From the NCBI GenBank assembly GCA_004292865.1, contig RDXP01000121.1, positions 1 through 44,952 of the forward strand: DNA of 44,952 nucleotides. The letters run 5' to 3'. Of this stretch, positions 20,538-30,594 are shown piece by piece (position 1 is the stretch's first letter; each line of letters begins with the position of its first letter). A model generated the notes under the pieces. It was not told where the DNA came from, did no database searches, and was given only the letters and a program-made list of their open reading frames with translations. The position numbers and the translations under genes were made by a program. Origin of the DNA: Sphingobacteriales bacterium. Lineage in GTDB: Bacteria; Bacteroidota; Bacteroidia; Sphingobacteriales; Sphingobacteriaceae.

Positions 20538-21065
20538 ATGCTGGATAAACTAAAACAAATAACCACTTTTATTTTTGATGTTGATGGTGTGTTAACCGAT
20601 GGCAACATTTTGCTTACCGAAACGGGCGAACAACTTAGAAATTTTAATACCAAAGATGGTTATGCTTTACAATTGGCCGTTAAAAAGGGGTACAAAGTTT
20701 GCGTTATTAGTGGTGGCACATCGCAGGGGATATTAAAACGGTTAAACGGTTTAGGCATTACCGATGTTTTTTTAGGCATACATCACAAGCTAGAGGTTTT
20801 TGATACCTATTTAAAAAACAATAATTTACAGCCTAAAGAAATTATTTATGTGGGCGATGATATGCCCGATATACCGCCAATGCAACATGTAGCACTAGCC
20901 GTGTGCCCGGCCGATGGTGTTTACGAGGTAAAATCAATTAGCCATTATATATCGCCGTATAAAGGTGGTGCTGGCGTAGCCCGAGATATTATCGAAAAGG
21001 TTTTAAAAATACAGGGGAAATGGCTGGTTGATAGCCCCGATGCTAGCGATGGCGGAAAATTTTGA
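20538..21065 (+). CDS. kdsC: 3-deoxy-D-manno-octulosonate 8-phosphate phosphatase, KdsC-type HAD
   Basis: FIFDVDGVLTDGNILL, VISGG, YVGDDMPDIPPM. Confidence 0.9.
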   Translation: MLDKLKQITTFIFDVDGVLTDGNILLTETGEQLRNFNTKDGYALQLAVKKGYKVCVISGGTSQGILKRLNGLGITDVFLGIHHKLEVFDTYLKNNNLQPKEIIYVGDDMPDIPPMQHVALAVCPADGVYEVKSISHYISPYKGGAGVARDIIEKVLKIQGKWLVDSPDASDGGKF

Positions 21066-21070
21066 TAAAT

Positions 21071-21634
21071 ATGACAAAAATTTACCTTGCTTCAAAATCG
21101 CCACGCCGGCAAGAGTTATTAAGCCTTATGGGTTTACCTTTTGAGTTATTTTTAAAAGAAGTGGATGAATCGTACCCTCCTAATTTGGCATTAAACGAGG
21201 TAGCCGCTTTTATATCAGCCGCTAAGGCAAAAGCCTATAAACCACAACCCGATGGCATTATTTTAACCGCCGATACCGTAGTAATTATTGATAACCAAAT
21301 ATTAGGAAAACCCTTAAATGCCCAACATGCTTTTGAAATGCTAAAAAAACTTAGTGGCAATATGCACCAAGTAATTACCGCTTTTAGTATCGTACAGCAA
21401 AACCAAATTACTACCTTTAGCGATACCACCGAAGTGTATTTTAAAACACTTAGCAACCAGCAAATTTTACATTACGTAAACACCTATAAGCCGTTTGACA
21501 AAGCAGGTGCCTACGGCATACAAGAATGGATGGGCTTGGTAGCGATAGAAAAAATTATAGGTTCGTACAGCAATGTAATGGGTTTACCTACCGAAAAACT
21601 GTATGGCGTATTACAGCAATTAGGCATCGTATAA
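21071..21634 (+). CDS. maf: Maf-family nucleotide pyrophosphatase
   Basis: YLASKSPRRQELL, ILTADTVVIIDNQILGKP, KAGAYGIQEW; ATG at 21071. Confidence 0.93.
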   Translation: MTKIYLASKSPRRQELLSLMGLPFELFLKEVDESYPPNLALNEVAAFISAAKAKAYKPQPDGIILTADTVVIIDNQILGKPLNAQHAFEMLKKLSGNMHQVITAFSIVQQNQITTFSDTTEVYFKTLSNQQILHYVNTYKPFDKAGAYGIQEWMGLVAIEKIIGSYSNVMGLPTEKLYGVLQQLGIV

Positions 21635-21772
21635 TCCCCCCACCGGGTTATAATGCCTTGCATATATTGTATTTGTTGCATTTATAACTTGATTGCGCCA
21701 CTTAAAAAAATAACAAATTTTTAAACCTTTGATAATGTAAATCGGGTTTTTTGGCGGTTACTTTTAAAAACA

Positions 21773-21811
21773 AAAATCCCTGCCAAAGAAAAAAAAACTG
21801 GCAGGGATTTT
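21773..21811. terminator. Bidirectional terminator between maf and asd
   Basis: AAAATCCCTGCCA...TGGCAGGGATTTT, 13-bp perfect stem between convergent genes. Confidence 0.85.
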
Positions 21812-21827
21812 AAAATTAGGTTTAAAC

Positions 21828-22817
21828 TTATATTAAATTAACCGATAATAAATATTCGGCAATTTGTACCGCATTTGTAGCTGCACCTTTGCGTAAATTA
21901 TCGGCAACGCACCACATATTAAGGGTTTTAGGTTGCGAAAAATCTCGGCGAATACGGCCTACAAAAACTTCATCTTTTTCATGCGCATCCATTGGCATAG
22001 GGTATTTTGCGTTGGCGGGGTCATCTACCACTATTAATCCGCTTTGCGCTGATAGCAATCGGGTAACTTCGGCTAAATCAAACTCGTTTTCAAACTCAAT
22101 GTTTAACGCTTCACTGTGGCCGCCCATAACGGGTATGCGTACCGTGGTAGCGGTAACTTGTATGCTATCGTCGCCCATTATTTTTTTGGTTTCCAATATC
22201 ATTTTCATCTCCTCTTTGGTGTAACCATTATCGGTAAAAACATCAATCTGCGGGATAACGTTTAAATCAATAGGGTAAGCATAAGCCATTTCGCCCACAA
22301 TACCTTTGCGTTCGTTCATCAGTTGCGCTACGGCTTTTACACCTGTACCCGTAACCGATTGGTAGGTTGATACCACCACACGTTTAATTTTATACACATC
22401 GTGTAGCGGTTTTAAAGCTACCACCATTTGTATGGTACTGCAATTGGGGTTGGCAATAATTTTATCGTGTTTAGTTAAAACCGATGCATTAACTTCGGGT
22501 ACTACCAATTTTTTTGTAGAATCCATGCGCCAAGCCGATGAATTATCAATAACCGTAGTGCCAACTGCGGCAAATTTTGGGGCTTCAATAGTTGATGTGG
22601 TGCCACCTGCCGAAAATAAAGCCACATCGGGCACCATCGCAATAGCCTCATCTACTGTTACCACCTTGTACTTTTTTCCTTTAAATTCTATTTCTTTTCC
22701 TTTACTTTTAGCCGACGCAACGGGTATCAACTCTGTAACCGGGAAATTGCGCTCTGCCAATACTTTTAACATTACCGTACCCACTAGGCCGGTTGCGCCT
22801 ACAACTGCAACTTTCAT
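21828..22817 (-). CDS. asd: Aspartate-semialdehyde dehydrogenase
   Basis: VAVVGATGLVGTVML, NPNCSTIQMVVALKPL, STYQSVTGTG. Confidence 0.97.
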   Translation of the reverse strand: MKVAVVGATGLVGTVMLKVLAERNFPVTELIPVASAKSKGKEIEFKGKKYKVVTVDEAIAMVPDVALFSAGGTTSTIEAPKFAAVGTTVIDNSSAWRMDSTKKLVVPEVNASVLTKHDKIIANPNCSTIQMVVALKPLHDVYKIKRVVVSTYQSVTGTGVKAVAQLMNERKGIVGEMAYAYPIDLNVIPQIDVFTDNGYTKEEMKMILETKKIMGDDSIQVTATTVRIPVMGGHSEALNIEFENEFDLAEVTRLLSAQSGLIVVDDPANAKYPMPMDAHEKDEVFVGRIRRDFSQPKTLNMWCVADNLRKGAATNAVQIAEYLLSVNLI

Positions 22818-22882
22818 TTATTATTATTTTAATATTAATTTATTATTGTTTTAGTATTTTTAAAAATTATTAGTTAACAAAT

Positions 22883-25800
22883 ATGAGAAAGTTTTTAGTT
22901 TTTTTGGTTTTTTTAGGAGTTAATTGTGCTAATGCGCAAGTAAACGATAATTTTACAGATGGTGATTTTACCGCTGCGCCAGTATGGCAGGGCAATGTTT
23001 CCGATTATATTGTAAACGCTAACAACCAGTTACAAACCAAATTAAATACTATTGATAAAACAGTAAATTTATGTACAGCTAATACCTTGGCACTAAATAC
23101 CAAATGGAGTTTTTTGGTAAAACTAGCCCTCGACCCATCTACAGGCAATCAAGTTAGGATATATTTAACAGCCGATAAAGCCGATTTATCAGCACCGCTA
23201 AACGGATATTATATTTTAATAGGCGAAACAGGCAGTGCCGATTCGTACGATTTGTTTAAACAAACAGGTACAACATCTGTAAAAATTATTGATGGCCCAG
23301 CAAAAACAAGAACCCCCACCACCCAGTTAACAGCAAATGTTTTAGTTACCCGTACCGATGCCGGTTTATGGACACTAAGCACCGATATTACTGGCGGTAC
23401 AAATTATACACAAGAAGGTACCGTAACCGATAATACCTTTACCACATCGGCATTTTTTGGTGTACAATGTAAATACACAAAAACACAATCGGATAAATTT
23501 GCCTTCGACGATTTTGTAGTTACTACTTTAGTTAACGATGTTACCCCGCCCATATTAAATAGTTTATTGGTAATTAACGATACTAAAATAGAACTTACTT
23601 TTAACGAAACCCTAGGTGTTACCGAAGCATCAAACCTAAATAATTATAAAATTACACCAGGTAATATTTTACCGAAAACAGTTACCGTAAATGGTGCAGT
23701 AGTTACTTTAGATTATGCAAGCCCAATAAATTTAGGTGATTATACTTTAAACATTACCAATATAAAAGATACCAAAGGCAATACCATTACCCAGCCAATT
23801 ACAAGGGCATTTTCGCTAGCCGATGTTACCCCACCCACATTAAGCACTTTAACATTAATAGGTAACAATAAAATAGAATTGGTTTTTAGCGAAGCATTGG
23901 GTATTACCGAAGCATCGGATTTAAACAATTATAAAATCGGTACTATTTTACCACAATCTGTAACCTTAAATGCCGATAAGGTTACTTTAAATTATGCAAC
24001 AGGTTTTATTACAGGTAATTTTACTTTAGTTATTGATAAAATAAAAGATACAAAAGGTAATGCCATTTTATTACCCATTAGCAAAGCATTTACAGTTACC
24101 GATATTACGCCACCTACGTTAGCTGATTTTATTTTGGTAGGAGATAATAAAATAGAAATAGCTTTTAACGAAGCCGTAGGAGTAACCGAAGCATCAAACC
24201 TAAATAATTATAAAATTATGCCAGGCAATATATTGCCAAAAACAGCAACAGTAAATGGTGCTAAAGTTACCTTAGATTATGCCTTATCGTTTGATACTGG
24301 AAACTTTACATTAAACATAACCAATATAAAAGATACCAAGGGTAATACAATAACAGCACCCATTACCAAAGCATTCTCTTACAAAAAACCATACATAACA
24401 AAAGCAAACGATATTGTTATTAATGAGATTTACACCGACCAAAATCCGCTAGTTGGTTTACCCGATGCCGAATTTATTGAACTGTGGAACACCACCGCCG
24501 AAGAAATTGCGCTAAAAGATTTTAAATATACTGTTAAAACCACTACATACACCTTTGATAAAGAAATTATAAAACCAAACGAGTATTTAATTTTATGCGA
24601 CAGATTAGATACTAACTTATATAAACCTTATGGCCGTACCATAGGCATTAAATTTACTGAACTAACCAATGCAAGCAGCCAATTAAAATTAGTTAACCCA
24701 TCAGGCACTATTATTAGCAGTGTAAATTATAGCGATACTTGGTATAAAGACCCTATTAAAAAAGGTGGCGGTTATACTTTAGAATTAATAGACCCTAGCT
24801 CAACTTGTAAACCATCGCAAAATTATAGTGCCAGTAATAATGTAGCCGGTGGCACACCAGGCAAAGTAAACTCTATTTATTTGAGTAATAAAACCACCAC
24901 GCCTTTACTGGTAAATAGTGCTGTTTTAAAAGATGGGCTAACCATTACCCTAACATTTAACCGAGGTTTAGATAGCTTACAGGCAACTGTTTTAACACAG
25001 TATATGGTGAATAATGGGGTAGGTAACCCTGCGAGTGTAAACGTTATAGCACCCGATTTTTCGGTAGTAGATTTGGTTTTTAGCCAATTGCTTGCAAAAA
25101 ACAAAAGCTATACAGTAAATGTAAAAAATGTATCGGATTGTGGTGGAAAAACTATCACAAGCCAAGATATTAACTTTTTTTTACCAGGCGAAGTTGCTAA
25201 AAACGATATTTTAATAAACGAAATATTATACGACCCTAAAGGCGATAACGCAGATTTTATAGAACTATATAACAATAGCGATAAGGTGTTAGATTTTAAA
25301 GATTTGTATATCGCATCTATAAGCAGTACAAAAAACGAAATTAGCAGTTTAAAACAAATAAGTACAGCCTCATTACTGTTTCAGCCCAAAACTTATTGGG
25401 TAATAACCCCCGACCCCGATAATGTAAAATCGTTATATACGGTACAAAATCCTACTAATTTTGTGAAACTTACAGGCATGGCAGCTTTTGTAAACACAGC
25501 GGGCAAAGTGGTAGTATTAAACAAAGAAAACCAAATTATAGATTCGTTAAGCTACAACGATAAAATGCACTTTCCGCTAATTAAAGATACCGAAGGAGTA
25601 AGTTTAGAACGTAGCAGTTTTACGCAAGGCACCAATGCGGTGGGTAACTTTAAATCGGCGGCGGCAAGTGTGGGTTTTGCCACGCCCACGTACAAAAACT
25701 CGCAATTTTTAGAAAACATAGAAACCAGCGAAGAATTTACCTTAGCCAGCGAAACTTTTTCGCCCGATAACGATGGCTTTGAAGATGTGCTGCGTATTTT

Positions 25801-26047
25801 ATACAAATTTGATAAGCCCAATTATGTTGCCAATATTAGCGTATATAATAGCCAAGGAGTAATAGTTAAAAAACTTGTTAAAAACCAAACCTTGGCCACC
25901 ACCGGCGAGTTACAATGGGATGGCTTAGATGAAACCGGCACACTGAAACTTAAAACAGGTATTTACATTGTTTATGTAGAACTTTTTAACCTAGATGGTG
26001 ATAGAAAGAAATTTAGAAAAACTGCTGTATTGGCCTCTAAGTTTTAA
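22883..26047 (+). CDS. Large secreted protein with three SwmB/Ig-like repeats, two lamin-tail domains and a FlgD/gliding-type C-terminal domain
   Basis: Signal peptide; repeats DVTPP..KIELTFNE..VTEASNLNNYKI; DIVINEIYTDQ..EFIELWN and DILINEILYDPKGDNADFIELYN lamin-tail starts; FSPDNDGFEDVLRILYKF C-terminal domain. Confidence 0.85.
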   Translation: MRKFLVFLVFLGVNCANAQVNDNFTDGDFTAAPVWQGNVSDYIVNANNQLQTKLNTIDKTVNLCTANTLALNTKWSFLVKLALDPSTGNQVRIYLTADKADLSAPLNGYYILIGETGSADSYDLFKQTGTTSVKIIDGPAKTRTPTTQLTANVLVTRTDAGLWTLSTDITGGTNYTQEGTVTDNTFTTSAFFGVQCKYTKTQSDKFAFDDFVVTTLVNDVTPPILNSLLVINDTKIELTFNETLGVTEASNLNNYKITPGNILPKTVTVNGAVVTLDYASPINLGDYTLNITNIKDTKGNTITQPITRAFSLADVTPPTLSTLTLIGNNKIELVFSEALGITEASDLNNYKIGTILPQSVTLNADKVTLNYATGFITGNFTLVIDKIKDTKGNAILLPISKAFTVTDITPPTLADFILVGDNKIEIAFNEAVGVTEASNLNNYKIMPGNILPKTATVNGAKVTLDYALSFDTGNFTLNITNIKDTKGNTITAPITKAFSYKKPYITKANDIVINEIYTDQNPLVGLPDAEFIELWNTTAEEIALKDFKYTVKTTTYTFDKEIIKPNEYLILCDRLDTNLYKPYGRTIGIKFTELTNASSQLKLVNPSGTIISSVNYSDTWYKDPIKKGGGYTLELIDPSSTCKPSQNYSASNNVAGGTPGKVNSIYLSNKTTTPLLVNSAVLKDGLTITLTFNRGLDSLQATVLTQYMVNNGVGNPASVNVIAPDFSVVDLVFSQLLAKNKSYTVNVKNVSDCGGKTITSQDINFFLPGEVAKNDILINEILYDPKGDNADFIELYNNSDKVLDFKDLYIASISSTKNEISSLKQISTASLLFQPKTYWVITPDPDNVKSLYTVQNPTNFVKLTGMAAFVNTAGKVVVLNKENQIIDSLSYNDKMHFPLIKDTEGVSLERSSFTQGTNAVGNFKSAAASVGFATPTYKNSQFLENIETSEEFTLASETFSPDNDGFEDVLRILYKFDKPNYVANISVYNSQGVIVKKLVKNQTLATTGELQWDGLDETGTLKLKTGIYIVYVELFNLDGDRKKFRKTAVLASKF

Positions 26048-26191
26048 ACAACATAGTTTCGGAATACTTAGGTTAAAGTAAGCGCAATATTTTTTACAAA
26101 AACCTGTTTATAAAACAGATATAGCTATAAAATGGCATAATTGGTGTAAAATATTTAGAAAAACTAAAGATAGTATTTTACTAAAGTTTCG

Positions 26192-26266
26192 GAGGTAAAT
26201 CAGGGCTAACGCATTTAAAAATATTATTCACCAAAATCTTAAATGCGTTAACCCTGAGAGGTAAAT
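26192..26266. mobile_element. MITE-like 57-bp palindromic insertion (26201-26257) with flanking 9-bp direct repeats GAGGTAAAT
   Basis: TCAGGGCTAACGCATTTAA / TTAAATGCGTTAACCCTGA (18/19 inverted match); GAGGTAAAT at 26192-26200 and 26258-26266. Confidence 0.65.
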
Positions 26267-26364
26267 AATGGGGTAGCTTTTTATCTTTTTTATTTAAGAT
26301 GGTGCTTTTTTAAAGCGGGTTTTTCACATCCTATTTACAAAAAGATTTTATAAAAAAAGCCTAT

Positions 26365-27123
26365 CTACCCTAAAAAATGATGAAAGGTATCGCCTCTTAA
26401 TCCTAAACGTATAGTTTCTAGCGGTATAACTTCGGCAGGTGCAATATTGCCTAGGTTTACGTTAGTGCCAATAAGCTCAATAAACCAAACCTGTTGGGCT
26501 TTTTGTGGTGCTTCCCAAATTATGGTTTCTTGGGGTATTTGGGTTAAAATTTCGTCAACCAAGCCTTGGCGCACTTCGCCCGAGTCGCGGTAAATACCTA
26601 CATTTCCGCTTTCACGGGCTTCGGCAATTACTTTCCAGGAGCCCGCTTCGATTTCGGCTTTCATTAGCTCAATCCACTTGTAAGGGGCAAAAACTTTTTT
26701 CTCGTCTTTAGAACCTACTTCAGATATTACGGTTAATTGGCTACTTAGCTTGCGTATATATTCGCATTTTTCGTTGTGTGGTATTTCTATCGACCCATCA
26801 GATACTTCTGCAAAATCCATCCCAAATTGGTCTAACACTTTGCGGTAATCATCGAACTGGTTGCGTATAATAAAGGCTTCAAACAAGGTGCCACCAAAGT
26901 AAACAGGCAAGCCGGCATCTCGGTAAATTTTTAGTTTTTCTTTTAAATTGGGGGTAACATACGATGTAGCCCAGCCAAGTTTAACAATATCGGTATGGCT
27001 ACCAGCAACTTCTATAAAATCTTCTACTTGGCGCAGGCTTAAGCCTTTATCCATTACCATTGTTAAGCCGTTTTGGCGTGGTTTAACTGGGCGACTGGGT
27101 ATGTTATTTAATTTATAATTCAT
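26365..27123 (-). CDS. comA: Phosphosulfolactate synthase (ComA family)
   Basis: GLTMVMDKGLSLRQVEDFIEVAG, DIVKLGWATSYV, PVYFGGTLFEAF, FAEVSDGSIEIP, IWEAPQKAQQVWFIELIG; ATG at 27123. Confidence 0.9.
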   Translation of the reverse strand: MNYKLNNIPSRPVKPRQNGLTMVMDKGLSLRQVEDFIEVAGSHTDIVKLGWATSYVTPNLKEKLKIYRDAGLPVYFGGTLFEAFIIRNQFDDYRKVLDQFGMDFAEVSDGSIEIPHNEKCEYIRKLSSQLTVISEVGSKDEKKVFAPYKWIELMKAEIEAGSWKVIAEARESGNVGIYRDSGEVRQGLVDEILTQIPQETIIWEAPQKAQQVWFIELIGTNVNLGNIAPAEVIPLETIRLGLRGDTFHHFLG

Positions 27124-27189
27124 AATTGAGCGCAAAAATCTTAAAAAAAATCAATTTATTACTATTGATTTTGGCTTTCGAAAATATTT

Positions 27190-28593
27190 TTAAAGGGTAA
27201 AACGGGTAATAATATCTAACATGGTTTGGTTATCTTTTAGCTGTGGCAGATACTCGAATAGCATAAAATATTTTTCGGGGTCGGCTTGCAAAGCAACCTG
27301 TAAATTAGCTAGCGCATCGTTATAATGCCCTTCGGCAAATAGGTAGGCTACCAAGCGGTAATACAAATCGGCCGATTCGGGGTTGTTTTTTATCCCTTCG
27401 GATATAATGCCTGTTGCTCCTTCTATATTATCCTGTTCGAACATTACCGACGAATAATCTAACCAGCCTTCTACATCTAATGGATTAAGTTCTACTACTT
27501 TTTCGTAGGCTTTTTCCGACTCGGGTAATTTTTCGAGTTTGTAATAGGTATCGGCCAAGGCAAACCAAAAATCGGGGTTATTATCTTCAATATTTAAGGC
27601 TTTTTTATAAAAATGGAGGGCTTCAAAATGGCGTTCTTCAAAATCTAAAGTTACGCCAATGCCGTACCAAGCATCGGCCATTTTGGGATCCATTTTTACT
27701 GCTTTTTTGTAATAAGAACGGGCTTCGTCCATTTTTTCTAATTTTTCGTAACACTCGCCCACGGCACAATAGGTATCGGCATTAGGCTGTTCGTACTCAA
27801 AAGTTTGCTTATATACTTCGATGGCCTCGGCATATTTATCTAACTGTACCAAGGCGTTCCCTTTATTAAAATAGGCCGATGCAAAGTTATCTTTTATCAA
27901 AATAGCATAATCATAAGCATCAATTGCTTTCTCAAAAAAGCACAGTTTATGGTAAGCGTTACCTAAGTTATACCAAGCTGCGTAAGAGTAAGGTTCGGTA
28001 TCAATATATTGCTCGTAAAACTTAATGCTTTCGTCTTGTTTTTCGAGTATATCGTAACAAAAAGCCAGTTCGTACAGGGCATCTTGGTTTTCCATATTTT
28101 TTTCGAGGCATAGTTTTAAGTAGGTAATTGCAGCATCGTAATCGCCCATGTTTTCGTGTACGTAGGCAATTTGCATCAATACCTCATCGGGGCTATCTGC
28201 TAGTTCCAATGCTTTTAACAAGTTTTCGAGGGCGTTTTCATGTTGCTCTAGGCTTTCATATACATTGCCACGTATCATAAAAATATCGGCTTCGGAGGGC
28301 TCAAGCAACTCGGCTTTTTCTAGTGCTGCAAATGCTTTGCTTAGCTCGTTAGTAAAAACGTATAGCTGTGCTTGTTTTACAAAAAATACGGCAGCGTAAG
28401 GATGCTGCGATACCGCATAATCAATTACTTGTAAGGCTTTTACAGGATCGTTTTTATCCATATAAAAATCAACAATGTTTTCAAAAGCCTGCGAATCAAA
28501 AAAATATTGATCCTTGTTTCTTATCATTTCCTCGTACCGTTCAACCGAAAGTTTAGGGTCTTCGTTAAAATCAAAATCAAATTCTTCTTCCAT
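27190..28593 (-). CDS. Tetratricopeptide repeat protein
   Basis: 467 aa of successive TPR motifs (AWYNLGNAYHKLCFFEKAIDAYDYAI, etc.). Confidence 0.92.
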   Translation of the reverse strand: MEEEFDFDFNEDPKLSVERYEEMIRNKDQYFFDSQAFENIVDFYMDKNDPVKALQVIDYAVSQHPYAAVFFVKQAQLYVFTNELSKAFAALEKAELLEPSEADIFMIRGNVYESLEQHENALENLLKALELADSPDEVLMQIAYVHENMGDYDAAITYLKLCLEKNMENQDALYELAFCYDILEKQDESIKFYEQYIDTEPYSYAAWYNLGNAYHKLCFFEKAIDAYDYAILIKDNFASAYFNKGNALVQLDKYAEAIEVYKQTFEYEQPNADTYCAVGECYEKLEKMDEARSYYKKAVKMDPKMADAWYGIGVTLDFEERHFEALHFYKKALNIEDNNPDFWFALADTYYKLEKLPESEKAYEKVVELNPLDVEGWLDYSSVMFEQDNIEGATGIISEGIKNNPESADLYYRLVAYLFAEGHYNDALANLQVALQADPEKYFMLFEYLPQLKDNQTMLDIITRFTL

Positions 28594-28983
28594 AGTGTGT
28601 GTTTAAGAAACCGTGTAAAGCAGCAATTATTTTTTAAGGTTGTAGGATATTTTAAACTTCTTAAATTGTGTTAATTTAATTTTTTTTTGCCTTGCTTGCA
28701 TCTTTTTTTATCAACAACTAAACATATTTATTTTTAATATATTGGTTTATAGCAATATAAATAAGCTATTGTGCTAATAACATGTACCGTCTATCCTTTC
28801 TCATTATTTCTTAACTTTGGCAAAAATACAAATTATTATGATAGTTGATACGCAATCGGTTTTAGATAATTTAAGTATTAGTACCTTATAGGCTACAACC
28901 TTGCCCTGTGGCGTAAGTAATTAAATTTGATTTGTAAACCTTGTAGCCTTATTATTGTAACTATTAACAATAGCCCACATTTT

Positions 28984-30591
28984 ATGAACTTTAAAAACGC
29001 CATATCGTTAACCTTTTTTTTGCTGTGTAGCCAAATTATTTTTGCGCAAAGCGATACCACCTCCACGCCAAAAAACTGGCATACGCTAGATTTACAGGCC
29101 AATGGATATTTCGGCGTAAGCCTTGATAAAGCCTACCAACTTGTAAAAAACAAAAAATCTACACCCGTAATTGTGGCCGTTATTGATACCGGCATTGATA
29201 CGGCACAATTGGATTTAAAAAATATTTTATGGGTAAACCCCAAAGAAAAACCTGGCAACGGTATTGATGATGATAAAAATGGCTACATTGATGATGTACA
29301 TGGCTGGAATTTTTTAGGTGCCCGTAATGGTACGCCTATTATTAACGAAGCATCGGAAGAAATTAGGATGTACCCCATTTTGCAACAAAAATTTAGCATT
29401 GCTACAAACCAAAAATCAAACCCGAAGGAGTTTAAAAATTACACTAAATTAAAGGCATTAAGAGATACTACGATAAATCGAGCAAAAAAAGAAACAGAAA
29501 ATTTAAAACCATTTGCCAATGGATTATTAGCAAGTAGTTATTTTATTTACAGAGACTTAAAATTAGATACAGCCAAAGGCTTTGCACTAGCCGATATAGA
29601 AACGGCTACAGTTACAAACGATACAACACAAAGTGCAAAGGCTTTTTGGGTAAATGTTTTAAGCCGCGACCCAAGTGCTAACTCGCAAGCTGTGCTTAAA
29701 GAAATTAATGAATATTTAGAAAAACTCGAACGTGATATAAACCCCGACTTAAATATCCGAAAACGTATAATGGACGATGATTGGCAAAAAAACAAAAACA
29801 AATACTATGGAAACAATTTGCTTAAAGCCAGTAACGCATCGCATGGTACGGGCGTATCGGGCTTAATAGGTGCCAACCGAAACAATAGTTATGGCATACA
29901 AGGCATTGCCGATAATGTTAAAATTATGATGCTGAGGGCTGTACCCGATGGCGATGAGTATGATAAAGATATTGCCAATGCCATTATATATGCTGTAAAA
30001 AATGGAGCAAAAATTATTAATATGAGTTTTGGTAAAAAAATATCACCACAAAAAAAATGGGTAGATGCTGCTTTTAAATACGCTGCCAAAAAAAATGTAT
30101 TGCTGGTACAAGCCGCTGGAAACGAAGGCCAAAGCCTTGATAGTGTTGTAAAATATCCTAATGATACTTTTATAAATGGTTCGGCAAGTGATGCACCTAA
30201 TGTAATAAATGTAGGCGCATCGGCCGCTAATAACGATGAACACTTGGCCGCAAATTTTAGCAATTACAGTAAAACAGAAGTAGATGTATTTGCACCTGGC
30301 GAAAAAGTAACCTCTATAAATTTAGATAAAGAATTTTTAACCGCTAGTGGCACCAGCTTTGCCTCGCCCATTACGGCTGGTGTAGCGGCATTATTGCTAT
30401 CTTATTACCCTTATTTAAGTGCAATACAATTAAAACAGATAATATTAAAATCGTCGATAAAAATGCCTGGCTTAAAGGTTATAAAACCTGGTACAGCTAC
30501 CGATAAAGTTTTATTTAGCGATTTATCAAAAACTGGAGGAGTGGTAAATGCTTATGAGGCATTAAAAATGGCGGAGGAAACTCAAAAATAA
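28984..30591 (+). CDS. S8 family (subtilisin-like) secreted serine peptidase
   Basis: Signal peptide ...IIFAQ; VIVAVIDTGID, SHGTGVSGLIG, LTASGTSFASPITAGVAALL catalytic triad motifs. Confidence 0.94.
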   Translation: MNFKNAISLTFFLLCSQIIFAQSDTTSTPKNWHTLDLQANGYFGVSLDKAYQLVKNKKSTPVIVAVIDTGIDTAQLDLKNILWVNPKEKPGNGIDDDKNGYIDDVHGWNFLGARNGTPIINEASEEIRMYPILQQKFSIATNQKSNPKEFKNYTKLKALRDTTINRAKKETENLKPFANGLLASSYFIYRDLKLDTAKGFALADIETATVTNDTTQSAKAFWVNVLSRDPSANSQAVLKEINEYLEKLERDINPDLNIRKRIMDDDWQKNKNKYYGNNLLKASNASHGTGVSGLIGANRNNSYGIQGIADNVKIMMLRAVPDGDEYDKDIANAIIYAVKNGAKIINMSFGKKISPQKKWVDAAFKYAAKKNVLLVQAAGNEGQSLDSVVKYPNDTFINGSASDAPNVINVGASAANNDEHLAANFSNYSKTEVDVFAPGEKVTSINLDKEFLTASGTSFASPITAGVAALLLSYYPYLSAIQLKQIILKSSIKMPGLKVIKPGTATDKVLFSDLSKTGGVVNAYEALKMAEETQK

Positions 30592-30594
30592 AAC

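Noticed and set aside
19945-21634. Ferredoxin-to-Maf gene run as a novel operon-encoded system
   Set aside because: All members are recognisable housekeeping families; DUF2520/KdsC/Maf proximity is expected in this phylum.
13119-26200. Shared CTAAAGTTTCGG at about 13120 and 26181
   Set aside because: A 12-bp match without extended similarity; not enough to define a repeat by eye.
28838-28891. Short ORF MIVDTQSVLDNLSISTL* ahead of the S8 peptidase
   Set aside because: Only 17 codons, no recognisable leader-peptide features; cannot be distinguished from chance.
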